Assembly: GCA_014529385.2 (NCBI GenBank)
Contig: CM043942.1
Coordinates: 57,723,340 to 57,787,339 of the forward strand
Source: Adiantum capillus-veneris
Lineage: Eukaryota > Streptophyta > Polypodiopsida > Polypodiales > Pteridaceae
Reading direction: 5' to 3'
Length of the DNA: 64,000 nt
The notes beneath the pieces were generated by a model. That model ran no database searches. It was given only the letters and a program-made list of their open reading frames with translations, and had not been told where the DNA came from. How positions within the stretch are numbered: position 1 is the stretch's first letter; each line of letters starts with the position of its first letter. This document shows, one piece after another, positions 38,651 to 49,443 of the stretch. The position numbers were made by a program, and so were the translations under genes.

Positions 38651-39489
38651 CTCGGATAGCACTCTATGCTGCTTTGTGGTGCATTGTGAAAGGTAGGAAA
38701 GGTAGAGAAAGAAGGTGTGTGGCTGTGGAGAAGGATTTGTGAAATTTGGTTTTGTTACAGTGTTTTTTTTTTTGTTAATAAGGTTTTAGTTTTTTGTTGT
38801 AAGGTACTGTGTTTTTCTGTATATAAGGTGTTAGCTTTAAGGTATTAGTGATATAATGTTAGATCTGTAAGGTATGGTAAGTAGAAAGGTTAGCTAATTA
38901 GTTGTTGTAGTACCGTGTTAGTGTGTAGCAGTAGCTCTGTTAGTTGAAAGTAGGTAGATTAGGTGTGTGTGTTGCTCACGATCATAGCACGGTCGCGGCG
39001 ATTTTATCCCAAAAAAAGCAAAAACTAAAAAAATAATTTTAAAAAAAGTTAAATTCCTTTTTTTAAAAAACTTTTAAAGGTAGGACCAGGATTGGGAATA
39101 TTTCCCAGGCCCAAGCCCGAGCCCAACTCCATGCCTACACTCAGGCTCACGCCTCAGTCACCCTTTACAATTACTTAATTTAGCCTCACGCATAAGTAAA
39201 AATTGACCTTTTGAGGACCATCGGAGCTTCGGATAACCGAACGCTGTGCTGTAAAGCACACCACGACCCCCTGAGCAATACACTCATTTTGATCTATCAC
39301 ACGCTCTAACCCAAATACCAATCGTAAAAAAACATTAAAAAATATCAAAAAATGAGTGAAAACAGGGTGCAAAACGCCCAAAGAATCAAGTGTTTAATCT
39401 TCGAGGATATTCGTCGATGCTTGTAGAGTGCCAAAGGCACATGCATCTGCGCTCTTGTTGTGTGCTAGAGGCCCAGAAAATAGCAATCA
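38651..39489. other. G5 leader region, no gene recognised
   Basis: Contains T-rich and GTTAG-rich non-coding sequence and an A-rich run near 39010-39060. No convincing primer-binding site was seen. Short frames here have no protein-like features. Confidence 0.5.
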
Positions 39490-41576
39490 TTTTGACTTAC
39501 GCGAGTTCTCAATACCCACCTACCTTAGGTTCCGGGCCCTCAGAGGGAACCCAAGGTAGTACCACTCAGGACCCGCATATTGCGTCTAGTGAATCTTCCT
39601 CTAACTACGACGTCATGGAGGGTTACCCAATGCCTAATCTTGATACTCAAGCCAAGACATGCATGCCATGGGCCCACGGTCCGGGTCAAGCGTGCTTAGC
39701 CGCTTGAAGGAAACATTTAGTAGAGCCACTCGCTCCGAACATGGAGCTAATGATGTAAATGAAGGGGGTGGGGAAGTAAATTCACCACTCATGACCAACA
39801 TAGATCCCATGCTCCTGGAGAGTGTGCACGTGAATACTCCATTCACTGCACCCCCTGACTCTTCAGAGCTATTCCCCTCCGAGGTTATATTACCTGATAG
39901 TAGAAGACTTGCTGAAGTGCAAGAGGTTGAGCGATATATCCTTGCAGCAAGGGAAAAGGAAATCGAGAGCCTAAGCAAGGCAGAGCAACGGAAAGAGTTA
40001 AAAGCAAAGGCCCCTATGTCAATATCCTTGCTAGGAGAGCAATCGAGTGCTCCTGAACTATCAACCACTAAGGGTCAACCCATAGAGAGCCACATTGCAT
40101 CTAGTTCAAAGGACACCCATAGCACCTCAATCCTAGATGGAGCATTCCTAAATGAGAACAGGGAGTACAAACTACACAGTTCACACCTATCACGTGGGTT
40201 TGTTAGATGTCCTGCAATCCACAACGGGTGCTACTAGTGTAGAGGATCAACAACAAAGAGTTTGTGGGGTCATCCAAAGGCTTATTGAGCTAGAGAGACA
40301 GAACAAGGGGCCCCCACATGCCTTCAATGGGTCTGATGAGATTCTTGGATACAGGGAAGGCTAAAAAACCAATCTTATCGCAAATGCAGAGTCCCTTGGT
40401 AAGTCTGATGGATCCTCGATATGCTGTTTCGCCAGGGGTCTTAGTGCAATCTGAGCCCACAAGTGATAGCTTTATCTTTCCGAGTCTAGCTCATCTTTCC
40501 CTTGATCACACCACAACTACCATGCATATCCCAATGATGGGCATGCCAAGAAACATTCCATGGACCTCATTTGTTAGTAAAGCACCGCTACATGGTAGCT
40601 CAATGGCTGCAACAGTACCTACAAGTGGGTACCAATTGTATACACCTATAGGTCCTCGTACTCATGTAGTTCCTACCCCTCCCATTGTTTCAACAACCTA
40701 TGCTCCGCAACCACAACACCCAAGATCTTATTTCCATGGGACCATACCAGCTAGCACTACCATGTCACATTCGATGTCTGCTATGCCTAGGGCCACACAT
40801 ATGAACTTTGGGCCGCCACATGGCACAACAAGGTACCAAACATGGAACCCAAGGGCTTTCTATGCACCAAGACCAATGCCAATACCTACTCCACATGTAG
40901 TCTCTAGAGAGCCTTCACCCACGGTGCCTGCTCACTTAGGTGACTTGGCAACATTTGCTCAAGCTATCGGTCGATCTATTGCTAAGAATATGCGTAACAT
41001 GCCTGACACAATGACCTGCATAAGAGTAATTCTTTAAGACTAACCTTAAGTGGGAAGCCTGGGGATTGGTATAGAATCCTAAGGGTGGAAGAAAAAATGA
41101 TTTACCCTACTCTTAGGAGACTGTTTTTGAAAGAATACATACGAGAGGGAGTGCTTTGGGGTGTAGCCTCTCAGCTCCAAAAGGCCCAACGAGAGAAAAG
41201 AGAGTCGGTGAGAGACTTTATTAGTCGCTTGAAGCATTTGAATTCTTGTTGTAATCCAAATGAGCACTTCAATAATAACCAATTGCAAGATAGATTCATT
41301 AGGGGATTACGACATGAGGATATCTACAATGGCCTTGTTAGTAGAGGTATCACCACTTGGGAAGTAGTCACCACCAATGCAATCCAATTGGAGGATAACT
41401 TAATGATTCAAGGAGAAAGAGTGTCTGTTGAGCCTAAATCTACTAGCTCACAAGCATCGGGGCATGAGCCAACGACCATAAAGCCTATTGCTAAAGAGCC
41501 AAAGATATCTGAGATGACTTTAGCAGATCTCACCAATGCTATCCAAGAAATCCTTAGGGGTAATCGTGCTCCATAA
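39490..41576 (+). pseudogene. G5 gag (degenerate)
   Basis: Successive frames read as one disrupted Gag: a Ser/Thr-rich N-terminus (39490-39700); a charged helical region EVQEVERYILAAREKEIESLSK (39910-40000); SVEDQQQRVCGVIQRLIELERQNK (40235-40305); a long Pro/Thr/Met-rich linker (40318-40980) ending GDLATFAQAIGRSIAKNM; and a retrotransposon Gag domain with LSGKPGDWY, YPTLRRLFLKEYI, SVRDFISRLKHL and LQDRFIRGL (41045-41320). Frame changes occur near 39700, 40190 and 41035. The order and the gap-W-Y motif fit Ty3/gypsy Gag. Confidence 0.65.
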
Positions 41577-41585
41577 AACACTCAT

Positions 41586-42993
41586 ATGTATCCAAGAAGG
41601 GAGCAACAATGGTGCTCAATTTTCTTAGGCCCACAAAGTACGAGTGAATGCCCTACTTTTAGAGTGAAGTTTAATGGGACTTGTAACGCGTGTGGTAGGT
41701 ATGGCCATCAAGCTAAGGATTGCCTAATGCTTAAACGCATCATGGAAAATAGACCACCTGTAGCTTGGACAGACTCACCTTGAGTTCCTGCATTGATGCC
41801 TACCCCACCTGTTGAGCAACAATTGTCATCACAACACATGGTTCCTAGAGCCCAAAATGTTGTCCAAACCACACCGTTGCCAGCCCCAGTGCTAGGACCA
41901 AAACCCCCTCATCCAAGAGTTACACCTATGAACCAAGTGGGTTGTGAGCCATCTGGTACTTATTTGGATTGTGACAAGGAAATAGATTCTCCTAAGGAGT
42001 GCCCCAAGTACTACATGGAGGACCATTGGGGATAAATCAAACCCGTATATCAAGCTACTGCTCTAGCAACAAGAGGCCAAAACATCAATAGTCTTACTAG
42101 GAGACCACCTCTTCAGTGCCACGAATGTGGTGGACCACATCGAGTAGCTGAGTGTCCTATTAGAATGCAAAAGAATGCTACACTAATGCAAACAAGTCAA
42201 GGGGGTGCATTGTCAATGCCAATACTCACTTGTAGTCATTATGGCATAGATCATTTGATCGCACAGTGTCCTAACAATCCAAATGCTCCAAATATCACAC
42301 CACTGAACTTAATAGATATTATCAATGGGACACCACAAACTACAAACATAGCACCAGTAAATAAACTCACACGGTCGATGCTCCAAAAGCAAATTTACAT
42401 CCTCGAAGAGAGAGATGTTGCATCCATTGGCCGAGCGAAGAAGAAGAAAACACAAAGAAAGAGATACCTTAATGCTTCTAGCTCAAAACCTAGTTCAAAG
42501 ACTAACATAGGTACAAGAGAGGATCCCGTGTATATGAATGAATCTGAGGATGACTCAGATTTGATAGAGACCATGGAGACCAAAATTGTTACTATAAAGG
42601 AAAAAGCCGGTGAGGAGAATCATGGGAGGGAATCGAATGGAAACATTGCTAGGGAAAGCATGAGGGAATTGAAACGGACAAAAAAAGAGTATTCAAAGTT
42701 AATCCACCCAGTTGCAAACCCCCAAGATAAGCCATGAGGGACGAAAACTGAGAAATGCAAGAAAAAGATTGGAAAGGCTATCCAAACCCAGCAAAACAGA
42801 AATTGAACGAGTCCAACAATTGAGGGGTTTGGTGGAAGAGACTCAACGAGATTTAGAGCCTGAACCAAGCATATCAAGATGTCGGACACAAGTTCAACCT
42901 CACAAGAACCATAGGCCATTAGCCATACCCAATATCATTCGGAAGAGAGTGAGGTTAGGACATCTGAAAGTGGACATACACCTTTTCTACTAG
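41586..42993 (+). pseudogene. G5 nucleocapsid region with three zinc knuckles
   Basis: CCHC boxes: CNACGRYGHQAKDC (about 41682) and CHECGGPHRVAEC (about 42117). A third, damaged one is CSHYGIDHLIAQC (about 42229), with the second Cys replaced by Tyr. Pro-rich and then Lys/Arg- and Glu-rich sequence follows (RAKKKKTQRKRYL; RKLRNARKRLERLSK). Stops at 41781 and 42033 and a shift near 42715 interrupt it. Three boxes are more than in the Tat elements here, which have one. Confidence 0.6.
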
Positions 42994-43240
42994 AAAGAAT
43001 GTTTGGTGAGGGAATGCCCGACCCCCTTGAGGAAGTGGAGATTCCATCTCCACCATTCTCTTCTCAGGGTCCTACGTCCCACAAGATGCCATTGAATGTT
43101 GCCTAGCTGATGGATTTCATGTCCTTAGAAATCTGCACCACTATCATATCTAAGTTATACGGAGATCCAAAGTTATTCCTAGCACTTTGAGAGCTTCTCA
43201 ATGTGGAGAATTATAGGCTAGATTACCACAATTTGCACAT

Positions 43241-43792
43241 ATGAACATGCCTGACTCGTTAATGAATGATGAGGAACATTTAGCATCACCACCCGACCTC
43301 GAGGGACATGAATCTGTAGTTGAAATACCCATTAACAAGTTAGGGCAATACTTTGAAGGTGATGAATCTAATGAAACCCTATCAATCATTACTAAAGGAT
43401 TAACTGTGAAGGGATTCCTTGATGGTGGTGCGGGAGTCAGCATTGTAACAAAAAGTTGTTGGGAGTCTATGGGAAGAGCTCACCTTGAAGTCACAAATGT
43501 AGTGGTAAAAATGGCTAATGGATCTACCATTACGCCTATTGGAATGCTAAAGGATTTCAAGATCAAGGTCCTGGGACACAAGTTAAGGCATACTTTCATT
43601 GTTATGGATTTCTCCAAACATCCTATGTCATTCGAGATGATCTTAGGACGTCCATTCATGAGGGAAGAAAACATGGTGCATGACTGGTCCAAAAACCACG
43701 TCTATTTACAGTTCCAAGACTCTGTCATTTCAGTTGATCTTGTCAGTGGTCGAACGCATCCTTTAGGAAATAAATTTATCATTGACAATTGA
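43241..43792 (+). CDS. G5 retropepsin-like domain 1
   Basis: A 183-codon frame. The core has VKGFLDGGAGVSIVTKSCW (active site DGGA near 43420), then KMANGSTITPIGMLKDFKIKVLG, and the second loop FEMILGRPFM followed by VHDWS. This is the full retropepsin strand-flap-ILG layout of plant gypsy elements. The start codon is not meaningful, since the domain was part of a polyprotein. 43000-43240 upstream is broken coding sequence with stops. Confidence 0.72.
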   Translation: MNMPDSLMNDEEHLASPPDLEGHESVVEIPINKLGQYFEGDESNETLSIITKGLTVKGFLDGGAGVSIVTKSCWESMGRAHLEVTNVVVKMANGSTITPIGMLKDFKIKVLGHKLRHTFIVMDFSKHPMSFEMILGRPFMREENMVHDWSKNHVYLQFQDSVISVDLVSGRTHPLGNKFIIDN

Positions 43793-44326
43793 TCGGACAC
43801 CACAAGCCACTCAGCTCCATTGCAGTATTGTTACACATGTAACGAGGGTACGGATATTGGGGAAGACTCTTCGTATATGGATATCCTACCTGGAATGGCT
43901 GAGTCAGACAACGTTGGTTGGGTACACCTAGTGGCAACTATAGATACTTGGGGAACTAGAGGAACAAACTAGGTAACACCAGATGGGGAAGAAATACCAC
44001 AAATTGTACCAATAAACATGTTAGGTGTAGCGCATGTAACCTTCGATGATAAGAGGGAGGCACACCTACCTAAGAGTGAAATTGATGATTCCTCAAGGAT
44101 TTGGACCAATACACCTCAAAAACGGAATCTCAGGGAGAGTTACAAGCCATTCATCAAAAAGAAGGTTGCCAAGGAGCAAGCAGAGCTTAAAAAGATCCAA
44201 GCAACAGTCGAGGCTCGAGGAAGACAACAACATCTTAGATGCCAACAAGAGGCTAATCTGGTAATCATGCAAGAATTTTTTGAGGACACTAATGACAATT
44301 CATTGGAATCTGAGCCACCTCTATGA
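43793..44326 (+). pseudogene. G5 spacer between the two retropepsin-like domains
   Basis: RT, RNase H and integrase would be expected here but are absent. The first 200 bases have stops. From 44018 a frame reads as a charged helical stretch (KKKVAKEQAELKKIQATVEAR) and acidic DTNDNSLESEPP. The absence of RT suggests a deletion in an ancestor, or a lineage that never carried it. Confidence 0.5.
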
Positions 44327-44359
44327 TATCCAATTGAACTAAATAGCCTCTATAGGAGA

Positions 44360-44773
44360 GTGCTATATAATGCCTTATTAGATACAGGGGCTAAGCAAAA
44401 TTTGTTATCCTATGGATTTTGGTCTCAATTAGGGAAACCAACCCTATCCCAGAGTAAAATGCAATTCAAGGGCATTAATAAAAAGAAAAATGATATTCTT
44501 GGAATCCTTCAGTCCCCTGTTGTCTATGACAAAGGAAGCATAGTTCAGAGCATTTTGGTCATGCCTGAGGGAACTATGGAGGGAAACATAAACCTTGGAT
44601 GCACGTGGATGTTGGCAACCAAATGCACTGTTGATTGGGGTACTTGTAGTGTCACGACGCGGCCACCAACTCTTAACCCTACCATTGAAGAAAAGTCACC
44701 TACATTGCAAACTCTAGTGAAGTTGCAAGATAGCCAAGATCCACAAACCAAAGTGTTAACTCGTCTTTGTTGA
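44360..44773 (+). CDS. G5 retropepsin-like domain 2
   Basis: A 137-codon frame with YNALLDTGAKQNLLSYGFW (active site DTGA at about 44380) and, about 75 residues later, NINLGCTWM-ATKCTVDWG in the place of the ILGxxWL-DW segment. It is not a duplicate of domain 1: the sequences between motifs differ, and this one has DTGA where domain 1 has DGGA. A D-x-G-A domain in the same relation to W-x-P-K repeats is found after integrase in the minus-strand remnant (12225-12007). Confidence 0.6.
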   Translation: MLYNALLDTGAKQNLLSYGFWSQLGKPTLSQSKMQFKGINKKKNDILGILQSPVVYDKGSIVQSILVMPEGTMEGNINLGCTWMLATKCTVDWGTCSVTTRPPTLNPTIEEKSPTLQTLVKLQDSQDPQTKVLTRLC

Positions 44774-45423
44774 CTACCCATGAACCTAGCACTTCAACAC
44801 TTGCAACAAGCAGTAATATTACAAGGACTCAACATGCACCACCTATGTGTACATATCAATGGGTCCCAAAGGCCTTACTTCCAAATACCTCCACCCTTCT
44901 ACCCAATTCAAGAAAAAATTCTCATAGAAAACCAAGAGTGCGCTCTAGCGGAGTCAAGACCAAATCACATTGGATTCCAAAACAACTATATGAAGCCCAA
45001 GGGTACTATGGTGGAAATGAAGAAATATGGGTACCTAAACGTAAAATGTGCCTTTCACTATCACCTACAGAACCATGTGAGTCAAACAGTGTAAATCCAA
45101 AGCCAATGGCAGATCGTGGAAAGGGAAAGATCACAGAATGCTACACACCTATTCCAAAGCTAGTTTGGGTTTCAAGGCAAAACCAATTTATTCCACCTAG
45201 CTCAGGAAGGGGAGAATCTCGCCAAGCTGATGTCTCCTCATGTAATGCATCCATAGAGGTAAAAGCTTCTCCACCTACAATAGTGGACCTCAATGAATCT
45301 ACAAAGGAATCCACACCTCCCATTGTCCAAGAATCACCTGAGGAACCACTTCAAATTTGTTCCTGGGAGAGTACCTTACCACCCTTACAACTTGATGAGA
45401 CACCTAAGGTAATAGAAAACTAA
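44767..45423 (+). CDS. G5 tail ORF with W-x-P-K repeats
   Basis: A 218-codon open frame. It has repeated motifs YQWVPK, HWIPK, EIWVPK and LVWVSR spaced 20-70 residues apart within Ser/Thr/Pro-rich, basic sequence, and ends in acidic WESTLPPLQLDETPK. Similar IWVPK motifs occur at 11725-11650 on the minus strand. No domain is recognised. Confidence 0.5.
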   Translation: MLTTHEPSTSTLATSSNITRTQHAPPMCTYQWVPKALLPNTSTLLPNSRKNSHRKPRVRSSGVKTKSHWIPKQLYEAQGYYGGNEEIWVPKRKMCLSLSPTEPCESNSVNPKPMADRGKGKITECYTPIPKLVWVSRQNQFIPPSSGRGESRQADVSSCNASIEVKASPPTIVDLNESTKESTPPIVQESPEEPLQICSWESTLPPLQLDETPKVIEN

Positions 45424-45504
45424 TCAAAAAAATCCCCACCTATTACCAATTGGAACAATTGGTTTCAAAGGGTGACGCCATCATTTCAAAAGGTATGATC
45501 TACC

Positions 45505-45518
45505 CAAGGAAGGGGACA
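45505..45518 (+). promoter_or_regulatory. Possible G5 polypurine tract
   Basis: caaggaaggggaca is followed by gTGTTTGTTGACATCC, a possible LTR start. The following sequence does not match the G5 LTR copies well, and an ORF lies beyond it, so this is tentative. Confidence 0.3.
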
Positions 45519-45759
45519 GTGTTTGTTGACATCCATCATTCACTTGCTCCCCTCTTAACCTTCCTCCCTGACCTCTCAATCTTCCAATCCTAGGGAATTT
45601 ACATATATAGCTCTATACTCAAGAAAAAAAGAAAAAAGTAAAAGAGCAAGAGCCACCAAACTATAATCTGGAAACCTACAAATTTTGGTGCAGGACCTAA
45701 GAATCATAATGACATATTATGCACAAGGACACGACCTTTTGACACAACCCTTATAATAA

Positions 45760-46221
45760 TTGCACTCTAAACATCATCTATCTATGTGTACAGATATGGT
45801 TAGTACGCTAGAGTCATCCACTCCTACCTTGGGTGAGAGGTACTCTCTTTACTTTTCACAAGTGTTTCACATAGTCTACACAGTGCTTGCTTGTGAATGG
45901 GATTTGGTAGATACGCTAGTGAGTGAGAAGAATTTTGAGGAAATAGAATGGTTGATACGTCTGTTGACCACGATTGACCCATACTTAGTAGAGGATGTCT
46001 CTCCGATTTCACAAGCTTACCCTCTTGACCAAGATGACTATAGATGCCTAGTGACGTTCTTAGTGAACCTTTGTGCCTCTAATGATGAGGAAGAGTTACA
46101 TGATTACACGGATGGCACGTATGGTCTCATGGATGATGACTTTGTTTTTCTTGACGATGACAAGGATAGGGGTTTAGACCTAGGGCTACCTGCCCATCTA
46201 TTTAATATCCTATTCCCCTGA
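45760..46221 (+). CDS. Unrecognised acidic ORF downstream of G5
   Basis: A 153-codon frame; a better ATG may be the second one (MCTDMVSTLESS). The protein is acidic, with an Asp-rich C-terminus (DDDFVFLDDDKDRGLDLG) and a hydrophobic middle (VFHIVYTVLACEWDLV). A possible polyadenylation signal, aataaa, lies at about 46280. It has no known domain. It could be a G5 3' ORF. Confidence 0.4.
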   Translation: MHSKHHLSMCTDMVSTLESSTPTLGERYSLYFSQVFHIVYTVLACEWDLVDTLVSEKNFEEIEWLIRLLTTIDPYLVEDVSPISQAYPLDQDDYRCLVTFLVNLCASNDEEELHDYTDGTYGLMDDDFVFLDDDKDRGLDLGLPAHLFNILFP

Positions 46222-47059
46222 CTCTCTAGGGGGTGCAAATAATTAGGTTAGGGTTCATTATGTTGTGTGATTGTGTTCAATAAAGGTTGGTGCCTCTTTG
46301 CACTAATGGGCCTCCTAGAGGTATTCCTTGTGTTTTCTAGTGTATACAGGAACGTATTGAAGTTGCTGAGATTTTGAGTGTCTGTCTAATTAACTCTTCG
46401 AATCGAGCGCGATCATCAACACAAACAGGTGTTTCTTGTCCATTTGCATTGCTTGAAGTCTTTTCTAGAATCCATGTTTGCCTTATTTTACTGTGATTGG
46501 TAGCACAATATTCAGCACATTTATTTAGTATTAAACCATTATATTCAATATGATTTTCTGTCATAATTCCTTGTCTAGGTTTAAGAAACAAGCACTCTGA
46601 CTAAGCTAGTTTGACCAAGTTAGGTGTTAGAGATCTTCTCTTGATACCATGGGGAATGACTTCTTAATAATCAATGGTTACTTTAGGTTCTTAATCCGAT
46701 TTAGGCAGTGTTGTGTGCAATGTACTAGGGATTTCTAGTGGGCTTAGTCCCTATTGACCTTTAGCTTAAGTATTATAAAGGGAGTTTACTAGTGTGATGA
46801 GCCTGGGGAGGGTAACAGTATCAATATGACCCCCCAAAGTTACAAAATTGAAAGGCAATGAAAAACAAAAAACAAAACACAAAAGTGCCAACAATGTAAA
46901 ATCCTTATTTGTTATTTCACTCAAATGTATTGCTTATGGTACTAGAGCCCTAGAGGTTCCCAGTGTCAGCGCTTTTCCTTGAAAAGCAAAAAGCCCAAGG
47001 CATACAAAATAAGCAGACACATCGAATGAATCAATGTGAAAAAACTTTGGGGGGTCAAA
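46222..47059. other. Unassigned stretch: one AT-rich minus-strand frame and a 15-bp inverted repeat
   Basis: 46591-46337 (minus) is an 84-codon AT-rich frame (around GIMTENHIEYNGLILNKCAE and DDRARFEELIRQTLK) with codon use unlike the surrounding elements; its function is unrecognised. tgaccccccaaagtt at 46827-46841 is the exact reverse complement of 47043-47057, enclosing about 200 bp. This is a possible MITE-like unit ending 2 bp before the CACTA terminus. Confidence 0.35.
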
Positions 47060-47330
47060 CACTACAAGAGGTTGTGTGCTCTTGTGACGCTTATAGTAGC
47101 GACGAAAATACATTGGGTTTTTTAAACCCCTGGCGTCGCTAAAAGCGTCGATACGAGAACGTCGCTATAGCCGTCGCTACCGCAGTCTCTATCAGCGTCG
47201 CTATATAGCGACACCCATAGCGACGCATATAGCGACGCTGCAAGACCATAGATAGCGACACTTATAGCGACACTGCAGTGCACAATTTAGCGACGCCCAT
47301 AGCGACACCCGAGATTAAAAATTTTGGTGG
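47060..47330. repeat. CACTA terminal and subterminal repeats
   Basis: After CACTACAAGAGG the motif tagcgac (or gtcgcta inverted) occurs about a dozen times up to 47310, in both orientations, with spacer gctat/cccata. CACTA subterminal arrays of this kind bind TnpA. 47331-47859 holds no gene. Confidence 0.85.
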
Positions 47331-47859
47331 CACCCATCAACCATATTGAATGTTTCATTGGTCTATTTACCTTTGAAAAAAAGTACAAAGGTAAATATAG
47401 ACCCAAAATAGTCAGCCACAAGACAATATAATCATTAACTCCATCATCCATAGTACGTATTGTTTGCAAAATAAAGATACAAAAATGACAAGCGTGAATT
47501 GATAAAAGTAAATAAATGACAATTGTACACAGCAGCAAAATCACTTGATTGTTAATCATTGCAAATGTAATAGTTACAAACCATTGTCATTATTTAAAAA
47601 ATATACATGGTTTTCAAAAATACATAGCTACATGGTCTCATGATACATAAGCTAGTACAAAAAGAAACTAATGCTATCTAGCTATGGCTAAACTGACGTC
47701 GTTTAATTAGACGTCTCATCGCGTCCAAGCGACGTATCTATCGGATTCTGCAAAAAAAAAACAATAAGATAGCTTTTTGTAAGTATAAACATATAGCGAG
47801 CGACGTTTATAAAACAATAAAATAAATAGAAAAGAATAAACCCTCATACTAACCATGCC

Positions 47860-49022
47860 GCCGCGAGAAGTGAGGATGTCTATAAGGGCGTTTAAGCCCT
47901 TCCTGCCTACGTACTCACGCTCGTACGGAGTGGGATCACGTGCTGTAAATGACCACTATCAAAACATACAAAGAATCCATTATGTTAGAATTTCAAATCC
48001 CATTAACCCTAAACTATCGAACATAGATGCGAAAACAATTACAAAATCGGCCTCAAATGATGTCCACCCGCGGCTCCCCAAGTGGTGCGAGCTCCCTGCC
48101 TCTACTCGCGCTCTGGTTGCCTCCTTTTGTTGCTTCCACTTGTCGGGATTCTCGCGCGCTTCTTTCTTTGCATGCTTCCAATCTTCTTTGGCCAACCAAT
48201 CTGGTATGTTCCATCCATGCTTGATTTCTTTTTGCACTTTGGAACGCTTATGCTTGCAGTATTCCCGCATTTGAACCTTCATCACATCTTCATTGAAGCG
48301 ATCATCCCGTGTTGGAACGCGAAACTCGTCATGAAGCATGCTGATGACTCTGTCTTTTAATTCATTCGATACTTCACTCCAGGTGTTTAGTATGTAGTGT
48401 CTAAACACCTGAGAGCAAAGACCGCGCATGTGCAAAATCACCTTCTTGCCGTCATCATCCAAGATGATGCCGCCGCTGAAGTCGATGGAGTAAGGCAAGC
48501 CCTCTCGGCGCTGACGCGTGAACCTGGGTGTCTCGAGACAGGGGTCTCTAGCGGCATGTCAACGGGGGTACGGAAGCCAGGTGTCTCCATTGGAGTCCGA
48601 GCCTCGAAGCGAGGAGTTTCCACTAGAGTGACTCCTGGAGGAGTAGCTAGTGGTGTGTAGCTGTGGGGAACGGCACTTAGCCGTGCAAAAACTTGTGTCG
48701 ATGGCGATGCCGTGGATGGTGTCAGGACGGGCAAAGAAAAAGAGGGTAAAGAGCCTCGTCGAACACGAGGCGGTGTCGAAGCATCGATGGCGCCACCCCC
48801 ACAACAACCACCACCGCCACCACCACCACTAGAGCACCGGTGCCTAGATGAGTGTGAAGATCGTCTCATCGACACCGAAGCTTCGGAGTGCGCTGAGGAC
48901 TCCGAAACAGAGGGAGATGCGGATGGAGTAGGAACGCGCGATGGTGTGCCTGAGTGATGACGCTCCACGTACCACTGTCTCTGCTGGGGTGACAAAGAAG
49001 AAAGAAACTCATCATCATCCAT
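47860..49022 (-). pseudogene. TnpA-like CACTA protein (Ptta/En/Spm type)
   Basis: Starts MDDDEFLSSLSPQQ at ATG 49022, directly after a possible splice acceptor (TGCAG|GT). It is Ser/Pro/Thr-rich with a poly-Gly block at 48800-48830, then a frame break near 48450-48500. The DNA-binding-like domain follows in the other frame: LDDDGKKVILHMRGLCSQVFRHYI, W-EVS-ELKD, then KEDWKHAKKEARENPDKWKQQ and SHHLGSRGW. A further piece with GRKGLNALIDILTSRGG lies at 47925-47865, probably a separate exon. The GA tract at 49094-49140 lies upstream. Confidence 0.6.
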
Positions 49023-49443
49023 ACCTGCATTAAACACACAAACATTTAAACTTAATAGTGAATGAATGGAGTAGAAAACATGGAAAAGTAGATAGATAGA
49101 GAGAGAGAGAGAGAGATAGAGAGAGAGAGAGGAGGAGGAGGAGGTGCTCGTCGTCTCTGCTAATGAGAACATACCTAGAGCATACGTACCTGGAGTGGAT
49201 GCAAAGACCATTAAATACAATGACGCAATGACGCATATAAATACAGTGACGCAATGACACAAATACTTAAAGAGCCGGAGAATCGTACAAGAACACTCCA
49301 GTGCTTGTAGCTTTGGAATGTTCAAAGGCTAGCAGCAACAGAAAGCGTTCTTCTTCTATTCAACTCGAGTGATGAAAGAGGCAAGTGCATAACTCTGAAT
49401 TTACAAAACGGAGCACACTTGTTCAAATACAATATTTATGTCT

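Noticed and set aside
46337-46591. Possible glycyl-tRNA synthetase fragment
   Set aside because: Only a short RARFEELIRQTLK-like stretch suggested it; the rest does not match what I recall of the family, so no function was assigned.
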